This document shows positions 33,796-42,456 of a DNA stretch of 64,000 nt, one piece after another. Source of the DNA: Pedobacter cryotolerans. GTDB lineage: Bacteria; Bacteroidota; Bacteroidia; Sphingobacteriales; Sphingobacteriaceae. The DNA lies in contig NZ_SWBO01000001.1 of NCBI RefSeq assembly GCF_005116475.1, positions 62,001 to 126,000 of the forward strand, given 5' to 3'. Position numbers and translations under genes: made by a program. Each line of letters starts with the position of its first letter. The stretch's first letter is position 1. The notes under the pieces were generated by a model. It searched no databases. It had not been told where the DNA came from and saw only the letters and a program-made list of their open reading frames with translations.

Positions 33796-33905
33796 AGTCC
33801 CGTTGTTCGCTGTATCCCCCGATAAGCCTGTAACATATTTAAGCATACCATTAAAACCTTTAGTAAAAAGCTAACATCGGGGGTATGCCGCTGCCACCGG
33901 GTTTA
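33796..33905. repeat. Family E element, copy 3 (compact)
   Basis: CCCGTTGTTCGCTGTATC then CCCCCGAT (33814-33823) faces ATCGGGGG (33876-33883) then TATGCCGCTGCCACCGGG. Read on the minus strand the borders are CCCGGTGGCAGCGGCATA and GATACAGCGAACAACGGG. The rest of 33646-34381 holds one family A repeat and otherwise no recognisable gene. Confidence 0.65.
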
Positions 33906-34010
33906 TTGTGAATGGTGGGTTTAAACCGCCAATAGATGCAGTCGGTTTGTGCTTAGCCCTGGGTGAAGCGGTACCCCAATCATTAAGTTAACAAGAAAAT
34001 AAAAAATAAT

Positions 34011-34057
34011 TGTCAGTCTGAGCGCCTGCCTGCGGTAGGCAGGCGCTCAGACTGACA
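34011..34057. repeat. Perfect long hairpin, family A-type
   Basis: TGTCAGTCTGAGCGCCTGCC (34011-34030) is mirrored by GGCAGGCGCTCAGACTGACA (34038-34057), with a 7-nt loop. It has the same GTCA ends as other family A copies. Confidence 0.9.
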
Positions 34058-34381
34058 TCGTCACTAAACTTAATCACATTAAATGATTATCCCGCAGCAA
34101 AGAGCATAACGATGAAGCAAGGCGTACAAGCGAAATACAGGAACAAGTGGAGTGATTTAAACAGACTTTGCGCTCCAAAAGCAAAAATCATTTCGGTAGT
34201 TGTCTAAAAATTACATCGGGTTTGTCGAAATATTACAGGCGTTCGTCGAGAGTTACATGATGTAGGTATAATACAGGCAATTACGCTGCAACCTTTTGCG
34301 CTTGCAGCAGTCTTATATACGAAACCAGCTTAAAATAATTGGTTTAAAACAAACGATTTAAAAACATTAAAATATAAAGAC

Positions 34382-35017
34382 ATGAAAAATTCTATCAAAA
34401 ATTTAGCAGCAGCATTAACATTAACAGGTGTATTATTTACTGGTTCTGCATTTGCCAACAAAACTACAGACAACCCACAAGTAACGGTTTTGGCCGAAGT
34501 TAAAAAAGTGAACAAAATTAATGTATCAGGTAATGTAGAAATAATTTTAGTACAAAGCGCCGATGAAAGCGTAAAGGTTTACGACAACTATTTTTCTAAA
34601 AATGCTTTGGTACAACAAAAAAATGGCGAGTTGCGCATTAGCTCTTTCGAAAAAGAAACTTTAACGGTGGTAGTTTATGCAGCTCAAATTAATGAAATTA
34701 CCGCTTCTAATGATGCAAGCGTAAAAACATTCGGAAGATTTAGTGGACTAGATTTATCGGTTAACTTAAAAGATAACGCAACAGCCCAATTGAATACCAA
34801 CACCATTAGCTTAAATACCAATGTAAATGGTAATGCTAAATTAACTTTAGCCGGCACTACTGAGACTTTAAATGCTATTTTAGGTAGCGTGGCAAAAGTA
34901 AACATGGATCAGTTTGTTGCGCAAAGCACAAGCATTAAATCAAATAACGTTATGGTGGCAAAAGCAAGTGTTGAAGCTTATGTTTTACCAACATCAGATG
35001 ATCTTGTAGCACGTTAA
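34382..35017 (+). CDS. Exported GIN-domain (DUF2807) protein
   Basis: A signal peptide (MKNSIKNLAAALTLTGVLFTGSAFA) precedes a GIN-type beta-helix. The repeated short strands are KINVSGNVEIILVQSADESVKV, ASNDASVKTFGRFSGLDLSVNLKDNATAQLN and VNGNAKLTLAGTTETLNA. This family is abundant in Bacteroidetes and probably adhesive or structural. At 211 aa it is a single short domain. The 5' region to 34058 has no evident regulatory site, though TGCAACCTTTTGCGCTTGCA (34288-34307) could fold as a short hairpin. Confidence 0.85.
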   Translation: MKNSIKNLAAALTLTGVLFTGSAFANKTTDNPQVTVLAEVKKVNKINVSGNVEIILVQSADESVKVYDNYFSKNALVQQKNGELRISSFEKETLTVVVYAAQINEITASNDASVKTFGRFSGLDLSVNLKDNATAQLNTNTISLNTNVNGNAKLTLAGTTETLNAILGSVAKVNMDQFVAQSTSIKSNNVMVAKASVEAYVLPTSDDLVAR

Positions 35018-35060
35018 AATTCATAACACATCATAAATTTTAGTTTAGTTTTAGTTTAAA

Positions 35061-35088
35061 AATGCAGGTGGATGTCTGCATTTTTTTT
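35061..35088 (+). terminator. Rho-independent terminator after the GIN gene
   Basis: AATGCAG (35061-35067) pairs with CTGCATT (35076-35082), followed by a run of T. Confidence 0.85.
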
Positions 35089-35272
35089 GCTTTATGGTTT
35101 TTCGACTATAGCTTATTTTTATCTATGATCATCTTTTCAGTTTATAAATCATTATTTATAAGTTTAGTATGTTTCAAACCACAGTTCAACACAGATTTTA
35201 TTTTTAACTGAACCCTTCTATCTGTGTGCACCCTTTTTATATGAGGTAAATTTATCCGTTAGGTAAAGTAAA

Positions 35273-35280
35273 TAACTTTG
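35273..35280 (+). promoter_or_regulatory. -7 promoter box TAACTTTG
   Basis: An exact TAnnTTTG match 30 nt before the 4HB protein ATG; no clear -33 partner. Confidence 0.4.
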
Positions 35281-35310
35281 GTTAATTTGCAATGAACCAA
35301 ATAAATTGTC

Positions 35311-35985
35311 ATGAAAGCTACCCATTCTATTAAGCAAAAAACTAAAGTTGCTGTTTTACTTTTTTGCATTATGGTTTGCACCATTTTAATTAGGGTTTTA
35401 GAAGATCACAGCATTAAAAACATGGGTAATGCTTTTACTTCATTGTATAATGATAGGCTAATTCCAGCTACAGATTTATTCTATATTTCTGAAAGTATTT
35501 ATGCCAAACGTTTTTTGGTTGATAATCATTTAAGTGCAACAACTATTGATGAACAATTGAGTGAAAAACTAGCCAAACATAATACAACCATCGATTCGTT
35601 ACTAAAAAAGTATGAGCAAACATTTTTGGTGAGAAACGAGAAAAACCACTTGATACAACTTAAAAACAAATTAATTGAGAATAAAAAGTTAGAAGCTAAG
35701 ATTTTGAATATTCCTATTGAGGCATCAACAGCCACTCTACTGGAGTTTAACAAAACAGCCAGCAAATCTTACCAACAAATATTCGAAAATCTAACTGCTT
35801 TAACCAAAATACAAACCAAAGTTGGCGAAGAATTGATAAAAGAATCCAAAAGCATTATCGCTGGCACTAATATATATTCGAATATTCAATTGCTTTTAGC
35901 TGTAGTAATCGGTATTTTAATCGTTTCTATCATGTTTACTTCGAATGTGATTAAGGTTAAGCAAGAGAAGTTTAATCTGAATTAA
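35311..35985 (+). CDS. Four-helix-bundle (4HB_MCP) membrane sensor-like protein without output domain
   Basis: This 224-aa protein has a first membrane helix (KVAVLLFCIMVCTILIRVL), a periplasmic helical bundle of ~145 residues (MGNAFTSLYNDRLIPATDLFYI is a typical 4HB_MCP opening) and a second membrane helix (IQLLLAVVIGILIVSIMF). It ends only ~15 residues later, with no HAMP, kinase or signalling domain. It is either a bare sensor that pairs with another protein or a shortened chemoreceptor-like protein. No partner lies next to it. Confidence 0.72.
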   Translation: MKATHSIKQKTKVAVLLFCIMVCTILIRVLEDHSIKNMGNAFTSLYNDRLIPATDLFYISESIYAKRFLVDNHLSATTIDEQLSEKLAKHNTTIDSLLKKYEQTFLVRNEKNHLIQLKNKLIENKKLEAKILNIPIEASTATLLEFNKTASKSYQQIFENLTALTKIQTKVGEELIKESKSIIAGTNIYSNIQLLLAVVIGILIVSIMFTSNVIKVKQEKFNLN

Positions 35986-36072
35986 GCTATTTGGCAACTT
36001 GCCTTTTAGCAATTTTTAAGTAATTCTTTTGCCTCTAACTACTCCTATCGCCTTTACCAAAATTTTAATCCT

Positions 36073-36080
36073 TACTTTTG
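36073..36080 (+). promoter_or_regulatory. -7 promoter box TACTTTTG
   Basis: An exact TAnnTTTG match, 37 nt before the ABC-F start. Confidence 0.4.
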
Positions 36081-36117
36081 CAGTAATTTTCTCACACATT
36101 ATTCGTTAAAAAACACT

Positions 36118-37983
36118 TTGAGCACATTAATTGCAGCCGAAGGCTTAGGCCATGGATACCATGATGAATGGCTTTTCAAAAATTTAACACTGGGCATTAA
36201 CCCTGGCCAACGCGTAGCGTTGGTTGGTATAAATGGTGCTGGTAAAAGTACCCTTTTAAAATTATTAGCTGACCGATTTTCTCCGCTAGAAGGAAAGATT
36301 GTAAAAAATAAAGCAGTCAAAATTGGATTTTTAGATCAAGAACCTTCATTTCCTGATGGCTATTCAATTAGTGATTTTATTTTCTCCTTAGAAAATAAGC
36401 AGCAACAGCTGATTAAAGAATATGAGGAATTGATTGAAGATCCTAATCCGGATGAGAAAACATTAAACCGTTTATACGAAGAATTAAGCGAGCATAATGC
36501 TTGGGAATATGAGCACGAAATCAAAACGATTTTGAGTAGAATGGGCATTAATCATTTGCAGCAAAAAATTTCTACACTATCTGGCGGACAGAAAAAACGG
36601 TTGGCTTTGGCTAAGTTATTAATTGAAGACCCAGAAATTTATGTGCTTGATGAGCCTACCAACCATTTGGATATTGATACGATTGAATGGTTAGAAAAGC
36701 TATTAACTTCTGGTAATAAAACCATCCTTTTAGTAACACACGATAGGTATTTTTTAGATAATGTATGTAATACCATCGTTGAATTAGATCGAGGAAAAAT
36801 TTATAATTACAATGGAAATTATGCCTTTTTCTTAGAGAAAAAAAGCGAACGTGAAGCTTCAGACGAGAGCACTTTTCAGAAGAATAAAAATCTATTGAAA
36901 AAAGAATTAGAGTGGATGAGGCGCATGCCAGCTGCTCGTACGGTTAAATCTCAATCAAGAGTTAATGCGTTTTATGATTTAGAGGACAAAACTAAACAAC
37001 GTTCTGACAATCAAAAGGTTACGTTAAATGTGAAAATGTCTCGTCAGGGAAATAAAATATTAGAACTAAATCACATTGGGCAAACTTTTGACGATAAAAA
37101 AATCATCAATGACTTTACTTATGTTTTTAAGAGAGGCGATAGAATTGGTTTAGCAGGGAAAAATGGGACCGGCAAATCAACTTTGTTAAATATTATTACT
37201 GGTTTTTTAGAACCAGAAAAAGGGAATGTGGATGTTGGCGATACTACTGTTTATGGATATTATAAACAAGGTGGTTTAGCTTTTAACGAAAAAGAAAGAG
37301 TTATCGATATTGTTAAATCTGATGCCGAATATATTAAAATGGCAGATGGACAAACGATTTCTGCTTCTGCCCTATTAACACTTTTTCTTTTCCCACCTAA
37401 AAAGCAACATGGCATGGTAGAGAAATTAAGTGGTGGTGAAAAGAAACGTTTACACCTGATGAAGGTGTTAATGCAAAATCCGAATTTCTTAATTTTGGAT
37501 GAGCCTACCAATGATTTGGATATCGATACGTTGAATGTTTTAGAAGAATTTTTAGAAAACTTTCCTGGGGTATTAATTCTAGTTTCTCACGATAGATACT
37601 TATTGGACAAAATGAGTGAGCAATTATTTATTATGGAGGGTGAAGGAAATGTAAGTATTTATAATGGTAATTATTCTGAATACCGCATTAGCTTAGATAC
37701 GCCAAAAGAAAATCCATCTACTAAGAAAACTACTTTTGAAGAAACAAAAACTGCTTCCCCAACTAAAAAATTATCCTTTAAAGAACAAAAAGAATTAGAT
37801 GAAATTGAAGAGAAAGTTGCTGAAAAAGAAAATGAAATAGAAGAACTTACCAAGTTATTAGGGATGATTGAAGCTACGGATTATTTGAAAATTCAAGAAA
37901 CTTCAGCAAAGATCGATCTATTAAATAAAGAGTTGGAAGTAGTGATGGGGCGTTGGGTAGAACTTTCAGACAAGACAAATTAA
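36118..37983 (+). CDS. ABC-F family ATPase (Uup/EttA-like)
   Basis: This 621-aa soluble protein has two ABC domains and no membrane part. Domain 1 has GINGAGKST, LSGGQKKRLALAK and YVLDEPTNHLD; domain 2 has GKNGTGKST, LSGGEKKRLHLMK and LILDEPTNDLD. A P-site-type linker (FLEKKSEREASDESTFQKNKNLLKKELEWMRRMPAARTVKSQSR) joins them. A C-terminal coiled coil (EQKELDEIEEKVAEKENEIEELTKLL) is Uup-like. ABC-F proteins act on ribosomes. The start is TTG 36118 (MSTLIAAEGLGHGY); no ATG fits better. Confidence 0.92.
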   Translation: MSTLIAAEGLGHGYHDEWLFKNLTLGINPGQRVALVGINGAGKSTLLKLLADRFSPLEGKIVKNKAVKIGFLDQEPSFPDGYSISDFIFSLENKQQQLIKEYEELIEDPNPDEKTLNRLYEELSEHNAWEYEHEIKTILSRMGINHLQQKISTLSGGQKKRLALAKLLIEDPEIYVLDEPTNHLDIDTIEWLEKLLTSGNKTILLVTHDRYFLDNVCNTIVELDRGKIYNYNGNYAFFLEKKSEREASDESTFQKNKNLLKKELEWMRRMPAARTVKSQSRVNAFYDLEDKTKQRSDNQKVTLNVKMSRQGNKILELNHIGQTFDDKKIINDFTYVFKRGDRIGLAGKNGTGKSTLLNIITGFLEPEKGNVDVGDTTVYGYYKQGGLAFNEKERVIDIVKSDAEYIKMADGQTISASALLTLFLFPPKKQHGMVEKLSGGEKKRLHLMKVLMQNPNFLILDEPTNDLDIDTLNVLEEFLENFPGVLILVSHDRYLLDKMSEQLFIMEGEGNVSIYNGNYSEYRISLDTPKENPSTKKTTFEETKTASPTKKLSFKEQKELDEIEEKVAEKENEIEELTKLLGMIEATDYLKIQETSAKIDLLNKELEVVMGRWVELSDKTN

Positions 37984-38091
37984 TAATATGCGCCAATCAT
38001 ATCTTATTGCCAAAATTGACGTAAGCGGATAATTTGTTTTATTCTTTAAATAGCCTACAATTAGTGCGTAATAGTAATGAATGCTTCAAAA

Positions 38092-38127
38092 AATTAGCAG
38101 TTGTTTCACGTGAAACAACTGCTAATT
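38092..38127. other. parS site 1 within a 36-bp perfect palindrome
   Basis: The central 16 bp, TGTTTCACGTGAAACA (38102-38117), match the widely conserved ParB-binding parS sequence. The palindrome extends perfectly to 36 bp (AATTAGCAG on the left, CTGCTAATT on the right). It lies between the ABC-F gene and mnmG. Confidence 0.85.
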
Positions 38128-38154
38128 AAAATATATTAGGAATAAAATTTATAA

Positions 38155-38170
38155 CGTTTCACGTGAAACA
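38155..38170. other. parS site 2
   Basis: CGTTTCACGTGAAACA matches the parS consensus except for the first base. It begins 38 bp after the end of site 1 and ends 11 bp before the mnmG ATG. Confidence 0.85.
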
Positions 38171-38181
38171 AATTAAATAAG

Positions 38182-40044
38182 ATGTTTAAAGAGTACGATG
38201 TTATAGTAGTTGGCGCTGGTCACGCAGGCTGTGAAGCTGCTGCTGCCGCTGCCAATTTAGGCTCTTCTGTATTATTGGTTACCATGAACATGGAGACCAT
38301 AGCGCAGATGAGTTGCAACCCCGCTATGGGCGGTGTGGCGAAAGGTCAGATTGTGAGAGAGATTGATGCAATGGGTGGATACTCTGGAATTATTGCAGAC
38401 AAAACCACGTTACAGTTTAGAATGCTTAACAAATCTAAAGGCCCTGCGATGTGGAGCCCAAGAGCACAGAACGACAGGAAAAGATTTGCAGAAGAATGGA
38501 GACTGGCACTAGAAGCAACACCTAACGTGGATTTCTGGCAAGAAATGGTTGGCAGTTTAATTATTAAAAACAATACCGCTGTTGGCGTTAAAACCGCACT
38601 AGGAGTTGAGATTTTAGGAAAATCTATAGTATTAACAAACGGCACTTTTTTAAACGGAATAATACACATTGGGGAGAAAAAATTCGGAGGCGGTAGAACA
38701 GGCGAAAAATCTGCAACAGGTTTAACTGAACAATTAACCGAATTAGGTTTTGAAGCAGGAAGAATGAAAACAGGAACCCCTCCCCGTGTTGATGGCCGTT
38801 CGTTAAATTATAGCTTGATGGAAGAGCAATGGGGTGATGAAAATCCTGGACGCTTTTCTTATACAGACGTTGCAAGACCAGCCGACCAGCGTTGCTGCTG
38901 GATTACTTATACCAACGGTAATGTTCATGAAACTTTAAAAGAGGGATTTGAAAAATCGCCTATGTTTACAGGCAGAATTAAAGGTTTAGGTCCGAGATAT
39001 TGTCCGTCTATTGAAGATAAAATTAATCGCTTTGCAGAAAGAGAAAGACACCAAATTTTTGTAGAACCTGAAGGATGGAACACTTGTGAAATTTATGTAA
39101 ATGGTTTCTCAACTTCGTTACCTGAAGATGTACAGTATAAAGCCTTAACACAAATTCCAGGTTTTGAAAATGCAAAAATGTTTAGACCAGGCTATGCAAT
39201 TGAGTACGATTATTTTCCACCTACACAGTTAAGTTTAACATTAGAGACTAAATTAATCAGCAATTTGTTTTTTGCCGGACAAATTAACGGAACAACAGGT
39301 TACGAAGAGGCTGCTAGTCAAGGTTTTATAGCAGGAATTAATGCCCATCAGAAGGTAAAAGACCAACATGAGCTAATTATGAAGCGTTCTGAGTCTTATA
39401 TTGGCGTTTTAATTGATGACTTAGTTACCAAAGGAACCGAAGAACCTTATAGAATGTTTACATCAAGAGCAGAGCATCGTTTACTATTACGTCAAGACAA
39501 TGCAGATATAAGACTCTCTCCTATTGCACACAAATTAGGATTGATTAACGATGAACGCTTAGCACTTGTAAATGACAAAATTGCAAACTCTGATGCTATC
39601 GTTGAATTTACCCGAAAACAGGGAATAGAAATGAGTCAGGCTAACGAGCTTTTGGAAACATTAGGAACTGCTGCTTTAAATCAAAATGTTAAGTTATTTA
39701 ATGTACTAAGCCGCCCGCAAGTTGGTATTGAAGATATTAGAAAAGTTAGTAAGCCTTTTGATGAATTGCTGAGTAAATTTGATACAGAAACTGTTGAACA
39801 GGCTGAGATTAAAATTAAATACGAAAGCTATTTTGAGAAAGAAAATGAGATTGTAAATAAAATGCAAAAGATGGAAGATAAAAATATCAATCCAGATTTC
39901 GATTACAACAAACTTTTATCACTCTCAAAGGAAGCTCGTGAAAAATTACTAAAAATAAAGCCTAGAACTTTAGGCCAAGCATCACGAATATCAGGTGTTT
40001 CTCCATCAGATATTTCAGTTTTAATGGTTCATATCACTAAATAA
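38182..40044 (+). CDS. mnmG: tRNA uridine 5-carboxymethylaminomethyl modification enzyme
   Basis: MnmG (GidA) works with MnmE to place a cmnm5 group on the wobble uridine of certain tRNAs. The 620-aa protein has the FAD motif [22 protein letters not shown], the folate/FAD motif [23 protein letters not shown], the [20 protein letters not shown] block, [12 protein letters not shown] and the C-terminal helical domain ([24 protein letters not shown]). All hallmark regions are present. In many bacteria the gene is close to oriC, which agrees with the parS sites in its 5' region. Confidence 0.96.
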   Translation: MFKEYDVIVVGAGHAGCEAAAAAANLGSSVLLVTMNMETIAQMSCNPAMGGVAKGQIVREIDAMGGYSGIIADKTTLQFRMLNKSKGPAMWSPRAQNDRKRFAEEWRLALEATPNVDFWQEMVGSLIIKNNTAVGVKTALGVEILGKSIVLTNGTFLNGIIHIGEKKFGGGRTGEKSATGLTEQLTELGFEAGRMKTGTPPRVDGRSLNYSLMEEQWGDENPGRFSYTDVARPADQRCCWITYTNGNVHETLKEGFEKSPMFTGRIKGLGPRYCPSIEDKINRFAERERHQIFVEPEGWNTCEIYVNGFSTSLPEDVQYKALTQIPGFENAKMFRPGYAIEYDYFPPTQLSLTLETKLISNLFFAGQINGTTGYEEAASQGFIAGINAHQKVKDQHELIMKRSESYIGVLIDDLVTKGTEEPYRMFTSRAEHRLLLRQDNADIRLSPIAHKLGLINDERLALVNDKIANSDAIVEFTRKQGIEMSQANELLETLGTAALNQNVKLFNVLSRPQVGIEDIRKVSKPFDELLSKFDTETVEQAEIKIKYESYFEKENEIVNKMQKMEDKNINPDFDYNKLLSLSKEAREKLLKIKPRTLGQASRISGVSPSDISVLMVHITK

Positions 40045-40177
40045 AATATAAGTTGTTGATTTTCAATTATTTAAACAACAAAATTTAATGACTTATTTTT
40101 AAGCGATTTAACGCGTTTTTTCGTTTTCTAAATAACAATCTTCAAAAACTATATAAAATTAAACACAGCTAATAAAA

Positions 40178-41818
40178 ATGGGCAAAATTAAAAGACAGCT
40201 TAGCTTAGGGTATTTTTATTATCTATTATTACTTGCCTGCTTAATTTACAGCTGTGCAAGCATACAAACGCCTCAAGGCGGGCCAAGAGATACCAATCCG
40301 CCCAAAGTTTTAAAGATGGAGCCGAAGGATTTGTCGACTAATTTTAGAGCAGAGAAAATTACAATTGATTTTGATGAGTTTATCAAATTGGCTAATGAGT
40401 TTAAAGAATTTTCTATTTCACCAGAAATGGAAAAACCTCCGATTTTAAAAGCTAAACTACGGAGACTAGAAATTGAGCTGCAAGATACCTTAGAAAAAAA
40501 TACAACTTACACCCTAAACTTTGGTAAAGCAATAGCTGATATTACAGAAGGTAACTTCATCAAAAATTTCACCTATGTTTTTTCAACTGGCCCTACCCTC
40601 GATTCGCTAAGTGTTAGTGGAAATGTGAAAAACGCTTTAACTGGCGCAAATGAAATAGACGCACTAGTATTCATTTTACCTTTGGCTCGTGATACCATTT
40701 TCGGAAAAAGAAAACCTGCTATATATACGCTAACAGATAGTAGTGGAAATTTTAAGCTCAGCAATTTACGAAAAGACAGTTACAAAATTTATGCTTTGAA
40801 GGAAGCTGGAGGAGATAAAATCTATCAACAGTTTACGGATGAAATTGGGTATATTAAAGAACCCTTTGTACTCGATAAAAATATTGATACACTTAAACTT
40901 AACATATTTAAGGAGTTAGCTAAAGATTTTAGAATTGTAGACAGAAGATTAAATACTGATGGTAGCATCAATATGGAGTTTAATCAACGTTTAAGAAAAC
41001 CTGAAATTAAGGTAATTGACCCCGCAGGAATTGATGCAGGAAAAATAGTACGGTTTACCAAAAACAATGATTCTCTTAAGGTCTGGCTTAAAGATTTATC
41101 TTTCGACTCTGTTAAAGTTGCCATAATTGATGAAGGTAAAGCTTTAGATACCGTTAAATTTACAAGATCTAAAAAAGATACTTACACCAGAAACATACAA
41201 GCTGGCGATAATTTAATTGGCAACATGCTCAATCCTTTTAAAGATTTAAAACTCAACTTTAACTTTCCTATCGAGAATATTGACATTTCTAAAGTGACCT
41301 TGTTAGAAGATTCTATACCCAGAAAAGGTTTTACACTAACCAAAGATAGTCTAGATATCTTATCCTATACTTTTTCTTATCCATGGAAAAAGAAAGAAAA
41401 ATATATTCTTAAAATTGGAGAAAATGCAGTTACGGGTTTTCTAAATTCAAAAAATAAGGAAATTACCAAAACTTTTGACTTAGATGAATCTGATAATTAC
41501 AGCTCATTATATATTAATGTAACCGTACCAGATACTACAAAAAACTACATCCTAGAATTGGTAAATGAAAAGAAAGAAATAGTTGTTGGCAGTCAACGTA
41601 TTTTAAAAAGCGGGCAAGTAATTTTTGCCAATTACAAATCTGGTATTTACTTTGCCCGAATAGTTTACGATGACAATAAAAATGGATTATGGGATACTGG
41701 AAATGTAGCTCAAGGAATACAACCAGAATTGATTTGGTATGAACCTAAAGAATTTTCTATCAGAGCAAATTTTGAAAGAAGAGAGCAAATACTTATACCA
41801 AAAATTCCAAACCCCTAA
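40178..41818 (+). CDS. Lipoprotein with Ig-like (Big_5) domain
   Basis: A lipobox LIYSCAS predicts lipid attachment near Cys26. The N-terminal domain (PRDTNPPKVLKMEPKDLSTNFRAEKITIDFDEFIKL, then TYTLNFGKAIADITEGNFIKNFTYVFSTG) is an SbsA/Big_5-type Ig-like fold. The middle has beta repeats like carboxypeptidase regulatory domains (GNFKLSNLRKDSYKIYALKEAGGDKIY). The C-terminus repeats Ig-like strands and ends with NFERREQILIPKIPNP. At 546 aa it is typical of a Bacteroidetes surface protein of unknown role. It stands alone. Confidence 0.8.
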   Translation: MGKIKRQLSLGYFYYLLLLACLIYSCASIQTPQGGPRDTNPPKVLKMEPKDLSTNFRAEKITIDFDEFIKLANEFKEFSISPEMEKPPILKAKLRRLEIELQDTLEKNTTYTLNFGKAIADITEGNFIKNFTYVFSTGPTLDSLSVSGNVKNALTGANEIDALVFILPLARDTIFGKRKPAIYTLTDSSGNFKLSNLRKDSYKIYALKEAGGDKIYQQFTDEIGYIKEPFVLDKNIDTLKLNIFKELAKDFRIVDRRLNTDGSINMEFNQRLRKPEIKVIDPAGIDAGKIVRFTKNNDSLKVWLKDLSFDSVKVAIIDEGKALDTVKFTRSKKDTYTRNIQAGDNLIGNMLNPFKDLKLNFNFPIENIDISKVTLLEDSIPRKGFTLTKDSLDILSYTFSYPWKKKEKYILKIGENAVTGFLNSKNKEITKTFDLDESDNYSSLYINVTVPDTTKNYILELVNEKKEIVVGSQRILKSGQVIFANYKSGIYFARIVYDDNKNGLWDTGNVAQGIQPELIWYEPKEFSIRANFERREQILIPKIPNP

Positions 41819-41861
41819 TAAGTTCTTTAACAACTGTAAATAAGTTTAACTGAAGAAAAAA

Positions 41862-42371
41862 TTATTTAAACCATTCAGCATACATAATATAATTATCAGG
41901 TAATTTATTCAGTAAAGCCCTTTGCTCATCAGTAATGGGCTTTATTTTTTTTGCAGGTGTACCTGCGTATAAGTAACCTGTCTCGCAAATGGTGTTTTCC
42001 AAAACAACCGACCCTGCCGCAATGATGCAATACTCCTCAACTATGGCATTATCCATAACTATCGCACCCATTCCTATCAATACATGATCCTTAACCTCAC
42101 AACCGTGTACAATTGCGTTATGACCCACAGAAACTCGATTACCTATATAAGTTGCTGCTTTTAAGTATGTAGCGTGTATTACAGCCCCATCCTGTATATT
42201 GCTATCATTACCAATGGTGATGCTATTTACATCGCCCCTAATTACAGCATTAAACCAAACAGAACAATTGTTGCCCATTACAACATCGCCAACTATAGTT
42301 GCATTTGGTGCAATGAAACATTTTTCTCCCCATTTTGGGTGGATATCTTTAACTGGTAGTATTACTGGCAT
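41862..42371 (-). CDS. Gamma-carbonic anhydrase-like hexapeptide protein
   Basis: This 169-aa left-handed beta-helix has metal histidines in VIHATYLKA and SVGHNAIVHGC. Repeats include IGNDSNIQ, VGHNAIVHG and IGMGAIVMDNA. It is the YrdA/PaaY type of gamma-class carbonic anhydrase; many members lack strong activity. It follows nadB on the same strand after a family A repeat (86 bp). Confidence 0.88.
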   Translation of the reverse strand: MPVILPVKDIHPKWGEKCFIAPNATIVGDVVMGNNCSVWFNAVIRGDVNSITIGNDSNIQDGAVIHATYLKAATYIGNRVSVGHNAIVHGCEVKDHVLIGMGAIVMDNAIVEEYCIIAAGSVVLENTICETGYLYAGTPAKKIKPITDEQRALLNKLPDNYIMYAEWFK

Positions 42372-42396
42372 TTTATTTAGTATTGAGATAAACTGG

Positions 42397-42456
42397 TTGT
42401 CAGTCTGAGCTCGTCGAAGACCCTTAGTAAATCCATCGACAAGCTCAGGATGACAA
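42397..42456. repeat. Dispersed palindromic repeat, family A
   Basis: Ends TTGTCAGTCTGAGC and GCTCAGGATGACAA are inverted; inner TCGTCGA/TCGACAAG also pair. It lies immediately before the nadB stop. Confidence 0.8.

Noticed and set aside
33646..34381. A hidden gene in the 736-bp gap before the GIN protein
   Set aside because: Stops occur in all frames over any useful length, and the region consists of repeats with scattered AT-rich sequence.
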